A stretch of DNA of 64,000 nt, from NCBI GenBank assembly GCA_965263105.1, contig CBDHGL010000002.1:868001-932000 (forward strand), in the 5' to 3' direction. This document shows, one piece after another, positions 1 to 10,188 of this stretch. The notes under the pieces are model-generated. The model was given only the letters and a program-made list of their open reading frames with translations, made no database searches and was not told the DNA's origin. Positions within the stretch are counted from its first letter, which is position 1, and every line of letters begins with the position of its first letter. Source of the DNA: JBCCTX01 sp965263105. Lineage in GTDB: Bacteria > Bacteroidota > Bacteroidia > J057. A program made the position numbers and the translations under genes.

Positions 1-74
1 ATTCCTGATTTATTTCTCACCAGGAAAGGAAAATAAGTATTCATACCTTTCTTAAAAATTTATGACCCTAGATT

Positions 75-650
75 ATGAACGAAGCCCTTAGCCAATTGTC
101 CCAACTCTTTGCCCCCAATATCTCTCCTGATAGCATTCCCAGATATTTATCTGCAGCAGGTATTTCCCGGCATAATCTAGATTTGAGTGGATCTCCTGCC
201 AATGTATGGTTTGGGATTTTAGAAGAAGCCCAAAAATTGGGCAAGGTCGCGAATTTGGTAAAAGCGATTCATGAAGACTATCCCCAGGGCCCCATTTTCG
301 CCCAATCCAATCAACTCCTCGAAGCCTACCAGAAGGCTAACAAGCCGACCCCATCTGCTTCCTCAACGGATACACCTCAAGAAAGTATCCAGGCCATCCG
401 TCTGAGTCCTATGGGATCTACCGGCGACCTGGATGATGCTGCCGCCCAAATGCTCAAACTCACCCGCGAGCTTGAATCCCTCAAACGAATGGAGAATGAT
501 GTCATTGCACTTTCAGGACGCATTAGTTCCTTGCAACGCAAAGAGATCGGAGGAGGACTCAGGTCTGATGAGGTGGAACGGCAAACCAATGTACTGCGGA
601 ATGCGCTCTTGGGAACACTGGATCGCTTGGAAAAGCGATTGAGTTTATGA
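75..650 (+). CDS. EAD-like adaptor protein with C-terminal helical domain
   Basis: A 191-residue protein. Residues about 5-90 look like an effector-associated domain (EAD): a helical domain ending in an AQKLGKVANLVKAIHEDYP-type helix, the hallmark of EADs that link effectors to their regulators by like-with-like contacts. A polar linker (about 90-115) leads to a helical C-terminus with a conserved stretch around IALSGRISSLQ followed by a GGGL turn. The gene at 2130 repeats the same two-part plan, so the pair are paralogues. No enzymatic motif is visible. It lies just upstream of the lipase-like gene at 696 (gap 45 bp), so the three plus-strand genes probably form one transcript. The role as an adaptor is inferred from domain type and from the protease operon facing it; the binding partner is unknown. 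Confidence 0.7.
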   Translation: MNEALSQLSQLFAPNISPDSIPRYLSAAGISRHNLDLSGSPANVWFGILEEAQKLGKVANLVKAIHEDYPQGPIFAQSNQLLEAYQKANKPTPSASSTDTPQESIQAIRLSPMGSTGDLDDAAAQMLKLTRELESLKRMENDVIALSGRISSLQRKEIGGGLRSDEVERQTNVLRNALLGTLDRLEKRLSL

Positions 651-695
651 ACCCTATCTTAATAGATCACGTAAAGTTGAGTATAACGTCCAGTC

Positions 696-2087
696 ATGAA
701 TAAAACACGCCAACGCCTTATCAACAAGTTGGAGGGAGATCCTACAGGGGATCAAACTCCTCAACCCAGATTACTGAAGTACCTGCCCCAGCTAGATGTA
801 TTTGAAGAGCTAAGCTCTGCCTACAAATCCGACCTCAACCGAGGGCTAGATCCAGATAAAAAAACGCTGTTGTTAATTCACGGGACCTTTTCTATCACCA
901 CCCCCTGGGTTGTACAAGCGACGCCGTCTACTAATCTGGAAGATATTGAACTCCCTAAACCAGAGAATGAACACAAGGGATCTTTCGGGGAATTTCTGGA
1001 ACGGACGCTGCTTAATACCCCAGTAGGAACACAGAAAATCGGCCCCTCCTTCCTCAAGTCCTGGATGGATGGAGAAACCAAGTACCAACAGGTGCTGGCC
1101 TATGACCATTCCACTGTGAGACAGGGAATCATCCAAAATGTGGAAGAATTGATGACCCTATTGAAGGATATAGGGGGGGATGATTTTGAGTTCACCCAAC
1201 CGGTAGATATCATCACAGGTAGTCGGGGAGGCCTGGTTGGGCAACACCTGGCCAATACCTATAAAATAGGGGATAATACGAGGATCCCCATTGGCAATGC
1301 CGTCATCATCGCCAGCCCCAATCGAGGGTCAGACTTGTTGACTTTTCCCAAGTTGTTAAGGGAAGAGAAACGCCAAAAAGATGAAGAAGGCATTTTTTAT
1401 ACCCGAAAAACGTATAAAAAGGCACTTAAGAAATTTATCAGTGGGATTAAAAGTATCCCTTGGGGCTGGAGAGTGGCAATTAAGCTCTATCTCAGTGTAC
1501 AGGGAAAGTTTATTAAATTTTTACTCACCCAACCGGGCATAGCCGATCAGCATCCCGACAGCCAATTCCTGGAGACCTTTAAGCAAGCCGCTCCAAGTCC
1601 CAAGAATCTTAGTAGCCCCCAATATTTACCCATCGTCGGGAAGTACGAAGGGCTAGCCGAAGAACTCAAATTCATTGGTCCAGAGTTGGAACAACTGGTG
1701 GATTTGATCCTGGAGCGATACGACAAATTCCGAATCAAGATTCTTTTCTCCTTTAAGGTGAAACGACTTCTTTCTAAAAAAAGAGCTCGCAGTATCCTAA
1801 AGCGGATTCTTGAAAGTGACATTAGGAAAGTCATTAAGCGGGACCTATTTGAAGAGGGAGATAACGATCTGGTAATCAGTACAGAAAATGCTTTCCATTT
1901 TCCCCATGGACATCTCACTCGAAACTTCTCTCCTGGGGATCATCGCTCTCAAATGAGTGTCGCCATTCATAGCTATTACCTGGATGAGTTTTTCAAGCCC
2001 TTTGTCTTTGGGGAGCAAACTCGCATTAAGGAGGTAATAAAGGAATGGCTCGAACAGTCGGACGAGGTGCAGCAGTTTTTTGTGTGA
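696..2087 (+). CDS. Lipase-like alpha/beta hydrolase of the conflict island
   Basis: A 463-residue protein with an alpha/beta-hydrolase core. LLLIHGTF (about residues 58-65) supplies the usual HG oxyanion motif. The nucleophile elbow is IITGSRGGLVGQ, with Ser176 the expected nucleophile. A later DNDLVIST segment (about 385-395) and the following His-rich part give candidates for Asp and His. Esterase-like domains of this DUF7379 type are known to ride with CHAT proteases and EAD proteins. It sits between two EAD-like genes, which suggests an EAD-recruited effector. The substrate (lipid or ester) is inferred only from fold. There is no signal peptide, so it is probably cytosolic. The basic, Lys-rich stretch around residues 220-250 could be a membrane-contact lid. 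Confidence 0.65.
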   Translation: MNKTRQRLINKLEGDPTGDQTPQPRLLKYLPQLDVFEELSSAYKSDLNRGLDPDKKTLLLIHGTFSITTPWVVQATPSTNLEDIELPKPENEHKGSFGEFLERTLLNTPVGTQKIGPSFLKSWMDGETKYQQVLAYDHSTVRQGIIQNVEELMTLLKDIGGDDFEFTQPVDIITGSRGGLVGQHLANTYKIGDNTRIPIGNAVIIASPNRGSDLLTFPKLLREEKRQKDEEGIFYTRKTYKKALKKFISGIKSIPWGWRVAIKLYLSVQGKFIKFLLTQPGIADQHPDSQFLETFKQAAPSPKNLSSPQYLPIVGKYEGLAEELKFIGPELEQLVDLILERYDKFRIKILFSFKVKRLLSKKRARSILKRILESDIRKVIKRDLFEEGDNDLVISTENAFHFPHGHLTRNFSPGDHRSQMSVAIHSYYLDEFFKPFVFGEQTRIKEVIKEWLEQSDEVQQFFV

Positions 2088-2129
2088 GGGATGCTTTGTA
2101 TTTTAAGGGACTAACGATCATCCTTGATT

Positions 2130-3047
2130 ATGCAGGCTAGTTTTAGCATCCCTGATGTATCTAATTTCCTGGCGGAGGCAGTTCCTTATGAGAATATTCG
2201 GCGTTATCTTTTTGAAGCCGGTATTCCTGAGGTAAACATCCATTTACCTGCTTCTAGAAGAAAGGCTTGGCTTAATGTGGTCTCTGAGGCACACAAATTG
2301 GGAAAGGTCATAGCGTTATTGGAAGCCATAAAAGAGGAATACCAACTGGGCTCCATTTTTGATCAAATAGAAGATTTTCAGCGAGCCTACCATCAGGAAT
2401 ATCCCAGTCAAAGACCCTCACAAGAAAAAGTCAGCTCTAGTGTTCAGGACTCAGAGGAGCTTATCAAGGAAATATTCCTCAAATTAACGAATAGGCAGCT
2501 CCAAGAAGCAGGTGAGTTGATGTTGCGCCTCGTAGGGCAGGAAGAGAGACTCCAATCCCTGGAAAGCGAGGTGCTCGCTCTTCAAGGTCGAGCAAACGAA
2601 CTGCTTAAACAAGAGCGAGGAGGAGGGCTTCAAGGCGTAGTCTATGAAAGCGAGGAGCTAAAGCTAAACCAGGCTTTTGGGGATTTGTTACAAGGGATTA
2701 ATAAGGAACTGGGTTTGAACGAAGGGCCTGCCTTTAATGCCTCTTCTTTGCCTTTCCCTCTTCCATACCCTGTTTCGAGTCCTCAGGCTCGACTTCAACA
2801 AATTCGCGTTGTTATGAGTATGTATGGAGACTTAGAAAAAGCCATTAAGGAATTGGGATCCTCGGTGAATAGTTCAGAAGAATTGGGGCGATTTCAAGAG
2901 GCCTTTATCCCGCTTGAAGGACAATATGATGATTGGGAAAGAGATAGGAGTAGCAATACTTATTTGGAATCTGACATTCAACAACGCAAGGACCAATTGC
3001 AAGAGGCTTTTCAGTCGCTAATTGCCCAAATAGAAGCTCAGCTTTAA
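2130..3047 (+). CDS. EAD-like adaptor with coiled-coil C-terminus
   Basis: I start at the ATG at 2130 rather than the in-frame TTG at 2124. Residues about 5-90 are an EAD-like domain closely resembling that of the gene at 75 (EAHKLGKVIALLEAIKEEY helix). Residues about 115-205 repeat the companion's second module, with EVLALQGRANELL followed by a GGGL turn. The last 100 residues are charged and predicted helical or coiled coil. No catalytic motif is seen. Its stop codon interlocks with the stop of the convergent caspase-like gene (TTAA shared at 3044-3047), so the two transcription units abut with no spacer. It probably acts as a protein-protein adaptor; the partner is unknown. Confidence 0.68.
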   Translation: MQASFSIPDVSNFLAEAVPYENIRRYLFEAGIPEVNIHLPASRRKAWLNVVSEAHKLGKVIALLEAIKEEYQLGSIFDQIEDFQRAYHQEYPSQRPSQEKVSSSVQDSEELIKEIFLKLTNRQLQEAGELMLRLVGQEERLQSLESEVLALQGRANELLKQERGGGLQGVVYESEELKLNQAFGDLLQGINKELGLNEGPAFNASSLPFPLPYPVSSPQARLQQIRVVMSMYGDLEKAIKELGSSVNSSEELGRFQEAFIPLEGQYDDWERDRSSNTYLESDIQQRKDQLQEAFQSLIAQIEAQL

Positions 3048-6000
3048 GGTCCTGTTTTCCCCTGTTCTTCCTGGTTTATCGCTTCAATATATTTATCGGC
3101 CAATATCCTAGCCCCCTCACTATTGGGGTGCATTTCATCGTACCATTGGGTGTCATTCAGGGTCCCACGAAAGTCCAAATGGACAACAAGGGGATAGCGA
3201 TCCTCTAATTCTGCCAGACGCTTATTGAAGAGATCCACCATATAGCGAAGGAGTCGCCTACGATCACTAGGCTGGGGCAACCCTTTTGCCATCAGCGTTC
3301 GATTGATATTCCCTGACTGAATGATGTTTTCGGGCAGGCTGACACTGATGTAATCATATCCATGAACAAATACCCGCTGGATGCTAGCATAGTCGCTCAA
3401 CTCCAAAACAATATTCTCAAATATTCTCATCACACGCTCAAATTCTTCATAAAAGTGCTCATTGAGATAGGCTTCTGCATTGCTTCCGGGCTGAATGCCT
3501 TCATGAACCATGTTTTCCAACTCAGGCCCAAAGAAATCGACTCCCCCCCCACTGAGCATGATATACTTGGGTCGGATTTCCTTGGCTTCCCGGAACAATT
3601 GTCCTGCCTCGTACCACTCTTCGATATAGTCGCCTGCAGCAGCAATACTACGCAATGGATAGTCATTGATTAGATGATCAACGATATCCTCGATGAGGAA
3701 GGGGTAGAGAAACCAGGAGTCTCCTTCTGCTAGGATAATGGGCTTATCTGGCATTCTCCGCCGATTTTGGCGGAATTTCCGCGCACGGCGCAGGTCGTCC
3801 AAGTAGTTGCCGGAGGTGATGGCCAGGCGCGTCACACCTCTCAATCCCCGTCGATTGCTTTCTGGCTGTGTGGCTGGGCGACTGATCGTTTCTCTTTTGG
3901 GCGTTCTCGCATATTTTTCCAGTACTTCAGGTGGGTAGAGTTGGTTGAGGAAGGGAGCGATTTGTTCATTTCGGAAATAGGCCTCTTCCTTTTCCAGGAG
4001 TTCTCCAGAAACTTGATTGTACTCGGGGTTTTTGAGTCGGATCGTGGCTGTGTAGACACCATAGTTGTCTATGAACTCCCCGAGTGTATACCTTCTTAGA
4101 ACTCTTTTTCGTTCTTCCATTTCCAAGGTCAATGGCTTTTCCAAGCCCTCCTGTATATACAAAAAGCCCCCAGCTTCATCTTGGCCCACTGGATAGGGGC
4201 GTGCCAGGAACACAAATTGTCTTTCCTCATATTCCCAATTATACACCTCCTTGTAAGGCTCAAAAGTGACCATGGCCAGCTGACTTTTGGTGTGGGGGTA
4301 AATTAATTGGGATTCGTCGGACGCTAATTCAATCTCCCTCCCTTCGAAGGGGCTAGAAAGAATTTCTCCTTCGGTGGTCATGGAAAAACCATGAATGTGT
4401 TGGGTTTGGGAACTCCTATTCGTAATCCGCAATTGAAAACGCTGTCTCCATACTCGCCGTTCTCCATAGCGAGAAGTTTCACGGGTTTCAATGTGTAAGA
4501 CTTCTTGCGTTATGTCTTGCCAATTTTCTTCTCCTTCCAACTGAATCTCTATCAAGAGTTCTTGGGAAGCTCCCCGTGAGGCAACATTCTCCAGATACCT
4601 GAGATAGGAAAAGTTCTCTAGACATAGGATGTGTTGCCTGAGCTCAGCCTCCCAATTAGATGTTTCCTCCAGGGTATTGAGTTGTTTCCCTAGGGGTTGG
4701 AAGGGCTGATCGGGTAGGGAAAAATAGACCAGTTCGTTGAAGATATTCAGGAAAAGATTAGCTGTTTCAGGGGTTTCAACCTGATAGCCCAATCTCAATA
4801 TTTCCCCTAAAGCCTCTTCAGCACTTGCCTGTATTTCGGGTTCATGGTCGATGTCATTGAGGTAAATGCATAAGGGTTTGGAATAGGTGAGGAATAGAAC
4901 GGGGTAGGTTTCAACCAGGTCCAAGGTGATTTCTTCCCTTTCTGGATGGAGGATCCAGGAGCGATTTTTTCCGACCTCCTCAATTCTTAAATGGAAGGGT
5001 TGCGTTTGCATCACTATCATGACATGCATGCCCTCCTTTACCCCTTGAGCGCTTCCCTTATTTACGGCCCATTTATCTACTTCGCTGTCGAAGAAAAGGG
5101 AGAGGGGGTCAATAGTAGTTCCTTCTTGTGAATAAGGATCATCTGTTGGAGGAACAAATTCTGGATCGAATCGCTTGATTTCATCCGCAGGATATAGCCT
5201 GGAAATAAAGGGATAGATTTTTTTGCTGTGTTGATAGTCTTTCCAATACTCTTCTAGTTGTCCACTTACTTTATTGAAATTGGGATTTTTAAGCTTTACT
5301 ATAGTTTTATAAGTCCCCCAATTAGGACTAAATCCTTCAATATCATCCCAATTTCCTTCACCCCTATGTGTTTCAACCAATAATGGGGGCTTAATTCCTT
5401 GTTGAAAAGCATCTTTTAGAGTAGGGGCAAAATTCCTATAATCATAAACAATAAACTGGTGTATGAACTGCTCATATTCCCAATTATAAACTTCCATTTC
5501 GGTATTAAGGAATACTTTTATTCTCTTGAGGGTTTTGGTTTGGCTTGGCTCTAGTTCTAATACGGTCTCACCCACTGGTTCAGAAGTAATTGCTAGGTCT
5601 TGACTTAAGGAAAGTATTCCGATATATAATCTTTTATTTGAAACATTTGTCAAACTAAGTTGATAGCTTAGTCTAATCTGTTCTGAATTTGTGGTATCCT
5701 CTTCGTTTAGGAATATTTCAGACTGGGTAATATCAGTCCACTTTTCTTCCTGTCCAATTCTAATATTTACTTGAATAGGAGGTTTATCAAAATGGCTTTG
5801 GAAGTTGGATAATTGGTCAAAGAAGTTCCATTGTATCAATTTAAGAATTTGTTGACGGAGGAGAGATAAAGTCTTTTCATTACTTTCGCCTTCAATCTTC
5901 AACTGTCTACCTAAAGGCCGATAAATATCCAACCCATAAGAGAAATAGATATGTTCCTGGAAATAATTTAAGAAAAAATCTGCCTCTTCAATTTGCTGAG

Positions 6001-7170
6001 TAAATACTAAATTATCTATCTCTGCTAAAGAATTTTTTATCGCAGATGAAGCTTGATTATCATTTTGTATGTCATTAAAATACATCCGAATAGGCCTAAA
6101 TTGATCTATGATGTACACATCATAGATTCTATCATGGCTTAAACTAAACCCATGAATGAGCGGGTCTTCCATAATAGCATTTTCTAGGTCGACTTCTTTG
6201 ACTTTAAGCACGACCTTTTCACCATCAATAGACACCTGAACCTTGCTCTGTTCGTATACTCCCATTAATTGGCCAGCTGTTAAAACCCATCCCGATAGTT
6301 TATTATAAACCAAATAAAACTTGCTTAAGGGGCTGTATTCTGGATGTAAGTTAAGCCATGGGTTTTTCCCCATTGAGGTTCCAGAGCTAAGCCCATATAG
6401 TGTAGGAGATTGCTCCGTTCGTGTTATTCCAGCCATTTTCACTCGAATTATTTGGATGAGCTCATTATAGTTTATCTTATTTTGTTGGGATTGAAGAATA
6501 TGGAGTAAATGATTAGTAAAGACTCCTCCGTCTGGTAATTCATAGGACATCTGCCCGGGATTTGCACCAAATAAAAATAAGGAGTTGTATCTAGGAAGGA
6601 ATTCATCTATTTTAGAATTACTTGTCTCTATTTCTGTAATTTCCTCACTAAAAATAAACTCTTCATAAGGTCTAGCTGGAAATGGTTTATTATAGTCAAA
6701 GCATGTATCTAGAATACAAACCAATTGAGGCTTAGATATTTCTTCCCTAAATATAAAATTGAGCTCTTCAATCGCAATTGAGGCTTTGGATAGATTTTCC
6801 CTACTCTCATAAAAGCCAATTATTGTATGAATGAGGTCATTACTTCTATGTGCAAACCGGTCCTTAGCTCGTTCTGAGACCCCTCTTCCACAGAAATATA
6901 TAAGAGCTATATCATCTTCCTGAGCTTGGCCTAAAAACTTTGGAATTGCATCAAGAATTCTTGCCTTTGTTGCTTGTTCATCAATTAGAAGCTCGATCTT
7001 TAAATCTTCTACCTGGGGGGCTAATTGTTCTAAATACGCCTCATTTTCTTCGTATCAGAGACACATTGCCGTAATGGCCGCTCCCGATAATTATCTATAC
7101 CAACCAACAAGGCATATATTCTCCTTGTCTGAAAAACTTCGGGCTCCTTTGGTATAGAAGAGCTATCCAA
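3044..7170 (-). CDS. Caspase-like pseudo-enzyme fused to duplicated beta modules and an SGNH domain; frameshifted
   Basis: This is a paralogue of the intact gene at 13588-16509. The N-terminus (RRIYALLVGIDNY, then RQCVSDTKKM) is read in one frame down to a stop near 7031. The match to the paralogue resumes in another frame (EAYLEQLAPQVEDL), so about one base is missing near 7040. The open frame from 6724 carries the rest. In the caspase domain the catalytic His is replaced: the paralogue has YYSGHGAYERAGDRF where this has YFCGRGVSERAKDRF. The Cys is kept (LDTCFDYN), but the HSG that normally follows is lost. The middle region holds two copies of the module that the paralogue has once. The C-terminal SGNH domain keeps GDSW and YDEMHP, but its block III reads GGGVD where the paralogue has GGGND. 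There is no in-frame ATG; TTG at 7170 is a possible start, or it was fused to the gene upstream. Likely catalytically dead. Confidence 0.7.
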
Positions 7171-7193
7171 AACACGGTTTACAAGTCTCTGAA

Positions 7194-9004
7194 TTACTTT
7201 TTCAATTTGTTCAGTTTCAGAAAAAATAGAATTAGAATAATACCACCTATTATCTGGGAAGCTCCAATCGCAATCACCTTATCCCGATCATTGAGATTTG
7301 AAGCCTTAATGTAGGATTGGGCCTCTGCTAAGGGGACTTTTCGTTGAACTAGGCTATCCAGTTCTCGTGTATTTTGATCATCCAGTAAAAAATAGAGATT
7401 CGATGAAGTCGTGACTAACCAAGTCCGCTGTTCTTCGGTCGAGAAAATGAGCAAAGCTTCTCGGGCGAATTCGCCTTCTGCTATACCGGAAAAGCGGTTG
7501 AGGGCTTCAAGGATTTCCCCTTGGTCATAAAACTTCTGTGAACTTAGCGAATCTTTCTGTTCTCCAAGCTTACCCAACTCTATCCCCTTACTCTTAAGAT
7601 CTTCCCGTATATTGACAATCCAATGGGCTCGCTCCCAACGCACAACCCCTTCATATTCTGGATCGAACTCCTCCTCTACCGATTCAAAGCTTCTGCCCTC
7701 AAACAACTTTTCCACCCAGGCAAATAAGGCAATGACTTCTCCTCTGGTGTTCAAAAGAGGGGCCCCCATTGACCTGATTGGCTCCTCATCCTCCGGAAGG
7801 TAGAGTAAGTCTTCCTGAACTGTTTGTATGAAGGAATTTTTTTGAAACGCACTTCGATTGGGGGCATAGGAAAAAACGCCAATCCTTTCTGTCGATTTCG
7901 CTTTTTTGTTACTTAGATTAGCTGGGGTTCGGCTTTTTAAGGAAGGTCCAGAAGCTTCATCAATTTTTATTAAGGTATAATCCAGATGTTCTGCTGGATT
8001 CGTTTGGAAAAATTGCTCAGGATCAAGCAGGTAGGTTTCGGGGACAGCTCTTGCATTTTCGTTTAAATCAAAAATAATGGTGCTATTTCTCGCGCTTTCT
8101 TTGGAAGAAAGAAGTCGATGGGTTGTAAGCAAGTATCCTCCCCCCAATAGAATCCCATTTCCGGATTGACCTTCCCCGTTTCAACAAAACACACGTACTG
8201 CGCTGCTTGATCGAGGGAGGTATTAATCCGGTCTTTTTCCAAACTTTCCAGGACCCCTTGTTGGACATTTTTATTGAGTTTTACCTTGATAGAATCGCCC
8301 TTTGTCTGTTGGGCATCTCTGACTGTTTTGAGCTTTTCCAGGGCTTCCTCCTCTTTATCCTCCATGAGACATTGATAAGCCTCGAGCAATTTCTTAAGGT
8401 CTTTAAAAGCATAGTCCGCTGACTTCCTTTCTAATAGATTGATATAATAGGATAAGGCCTCTTGTTTTTCTACTGATCTTTTCTTCTGGTATATTTGTTG
8501 GATAATGTGTTGGGAAATTTCTAAGATGGCATTTTGAGGCTGTACGATAGAAAGCCCTGCCATTTTGTATACTTCCCGATAGCTCGCATTGGGAAAATTC
8601 TCTTTACTTTGTTGGGAGAGGCTCAGCATAAATTCTCCTATCCAATCAATAATGTGGGGGTGGGCATTGAGTTTATTCCGCAAGCGAGCCTTTGCTTCGT
8701 CCTCAAGCATAAAGGAGTTATAGCCAATTCTTTGAACATAGGGCGTGTGTAAAAAATCAGCACAGGTAATCGCTCGGGCTTCAAAGGAGGCTTTGGAATT
8801 TTCTATCTTTACCTTTGGCAGGGACACTTCTTCAATTCCTAGGGCCTCTATATTCCTGAATACATTAAAGTACAGTTTGTGAAGTATTTCTACATTAAAC
8901 CATGGCAACACGGCAACAAAATAGGCTAAATAATTAAGCCGGTGCTTCCTTTCCTCATCCAAATGAGGCATGTTTTGCCCTATGTTGAACAAGTTATCCG
9001 CCAT
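7194..9004 (-). CDS. Trypsin-like serine peptidase-fold protein with C-terminal membrane segment; frameshifted
   Basis: Two overlapping reading frames (9004 to 8063 and 8147 to 7194) join into one protein of about 600 residues if one G is added to the GGGG run (CCCC at 8174-8177). The joined text reads VCFVETGEGQSGNGILLGG and on into GYLLTTHRLL, a normal start of a trypsin-like domain. Upstream are about 270 residues of helical, possibly winged-helix-like sequence (ADFLHTPYVQRIGYNSFMLE). LDYTLIKID supplies the Asp position. The His position appears to be Arg (LTTHRLL against the usual LTNHHVL), and the Ser position is Met (RSMGAPLL against GSSGSP). A hydrophobic segment near the end (IIGGIILILFFL) should anchor it in a membrane. 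It starts directly after the vWA-like gene stop. The A5 run at the stop codon (7198-7202) is where one extra base would fuse it to the caspase-like gene. Confidence 0.62.
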
Positions 9005-10183
9005 TTATTGTGTATTGAAAAATGCAATCCAATCCTCCTGATGGGGATAGATCATAGGGATAATGAAACTCAAAGACTCTACAGTGCTATCTTCACATCG
9101 ATCAGGGGTAACCGGATTGATCCAATAGACATGTTCAGAGTAGCCTTTTAGGTAATTCCACCACTCCCAACTGGCGTCTACTTCATCCATATCCAACAAT
9201 TGGGATTGTCCCCCAGCATCCGAGAAGATAAAAAACCAAGTATGAGGGGTCCAATGGCAGTTTTTTGTGAAAAAGGTATTCTGCCCTTCCTGTACGTTTC
9301 GCAATTCATATTGATGGAGTTGTTCGTCATATAGAGGAAGTTTGTCGTAGCAATAGTGTTCAAATGTGCACTCAGGGATAAGAGAAATGGCTTCCACCAA
9401 TTGCTTCTCGATAAATTCATAGGCCAACATCGAGCCATATCTATTGGCCAGCAGCACAATATGGGAACTTCCACACTCCTTGGTTTTGAATAAAATTTTG
9501 TCGAGATATCTATCTATACAAAATTGTTGAATCATTTTCTCAACATGTAGTTCATCTGTGGGTTCCTTAAATGAGCTTTCCACCTTCCTCCTGAGTCGCT
9601 GAGACAAAAATCGGGTATTGAAGGCTTGTATAAAGCGGTTGTCGAGGTGAAAAGAGTTTTCCAGACTTGGAGACCTAAACGGAGCCGTACCAACCCCTTC
9701 CTCTTCCTCCCTAATCACCAAGTTAAAGTCAACCCATTCTTCCTCATTGTGCTTAAGGGGTTCATTGGGCTCAAAATTTATCTCTTCTTTCTCCTTACCC
9801 ATATTATCGTTCTGTTTCCCTCCTCCTTCTTTAATTGGTTTTATCTCTCTCTCTGACCCCTTATCCATACTATCATTAGAGGGGGGGGTATCTGTCTGTG
9901 GGGAACCGCCTTTGACAGGGGTTGCTTTGGTAACATCCTTCCATGGCTCTTTCAACTTTTCCCAGTTTACCCAAGTATCATACAGATAATTAAACTCATT
10001 TTCATACTCGGGTTCTTGCAGCCAAAAGAGCTTACAAAAGTCCCGTAGGTCGTGATAGGTTTGAATATGTATTTGAGGAATTTCTAAGAAGGCTTGATGG
10101 AAATGCAGGTAATGGTCCACTGAAAGAATCAGCGGGGTACGCTCTCGAAGGATGCAAAAGAAACTCCACAAAGGCTTTTTCAT
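9005..10183 (-). CDS. Degenerate vWA-like protein, MoxR partner
   Basis: A 392-residue protein lying 5 bp after the MoxR ATPase gene. An N-terminal helical part (about 1-95) is followed by a long charged, low-complexity linker (about 95-175). A C-terminal alpha/beta domain follows, with a strand HIVLLANRYGSM and later WFFIFSDAGG and HVYWINPV. That order and its place next to MoxR fit a von Willebrand A domain. The metal-binding DxSxS motif is not intact: LANRYGSM stands in its place. In MoxR-vWA systems the vWA protein couples the ATPase to substrate or effector. Assignment rests on context and strand pattern rather than on a clear motif, so it is moderate. Confidence 0.55.
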   Translation of the reverse strand: MKKPLWSFFCILRERTPLILSVDHYLHFHQAFLEIPQIHIQTYHDLRDFCKLFWLQEPEYENEFNYLYDTWVNWEKLKEPWKDVTKATPVKGGSPQTDTPPSNDSMDKGSEREIKPIKEGGGKQNDNMGKEKEEINFEPNEPLKHNEEEWVDFNLVIREEEEGVGTAPFRSPSLENSFHLDNRFIQAFNTRFLSQRLRRKVESSFKEPTDELHVEKMIQQFCIDRYLDKILFKTKECGSSHIVLLANRYGSMLAYEFIEKQLVEAISLIPECTFEHYCYDKLPLYDEQLHQYELRNVQEGQNTFFTKNCHWTPHTWFFIFSDAGGQSQLLDMDEVDASWEWWNYLKGYSEHVYWINPVTPDRCEDSTVESLSFIIPMIYPHQEDWIAFFNTQ

Positions 10184-10188
10184 AGTCC

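Noticed and set aside
7030..7045. Programmed frameshift in the caspase-like gene
   Set aside because: No slippery heptamer with a following structure is evident, and similar breaks occur in unrelated genes including metG.
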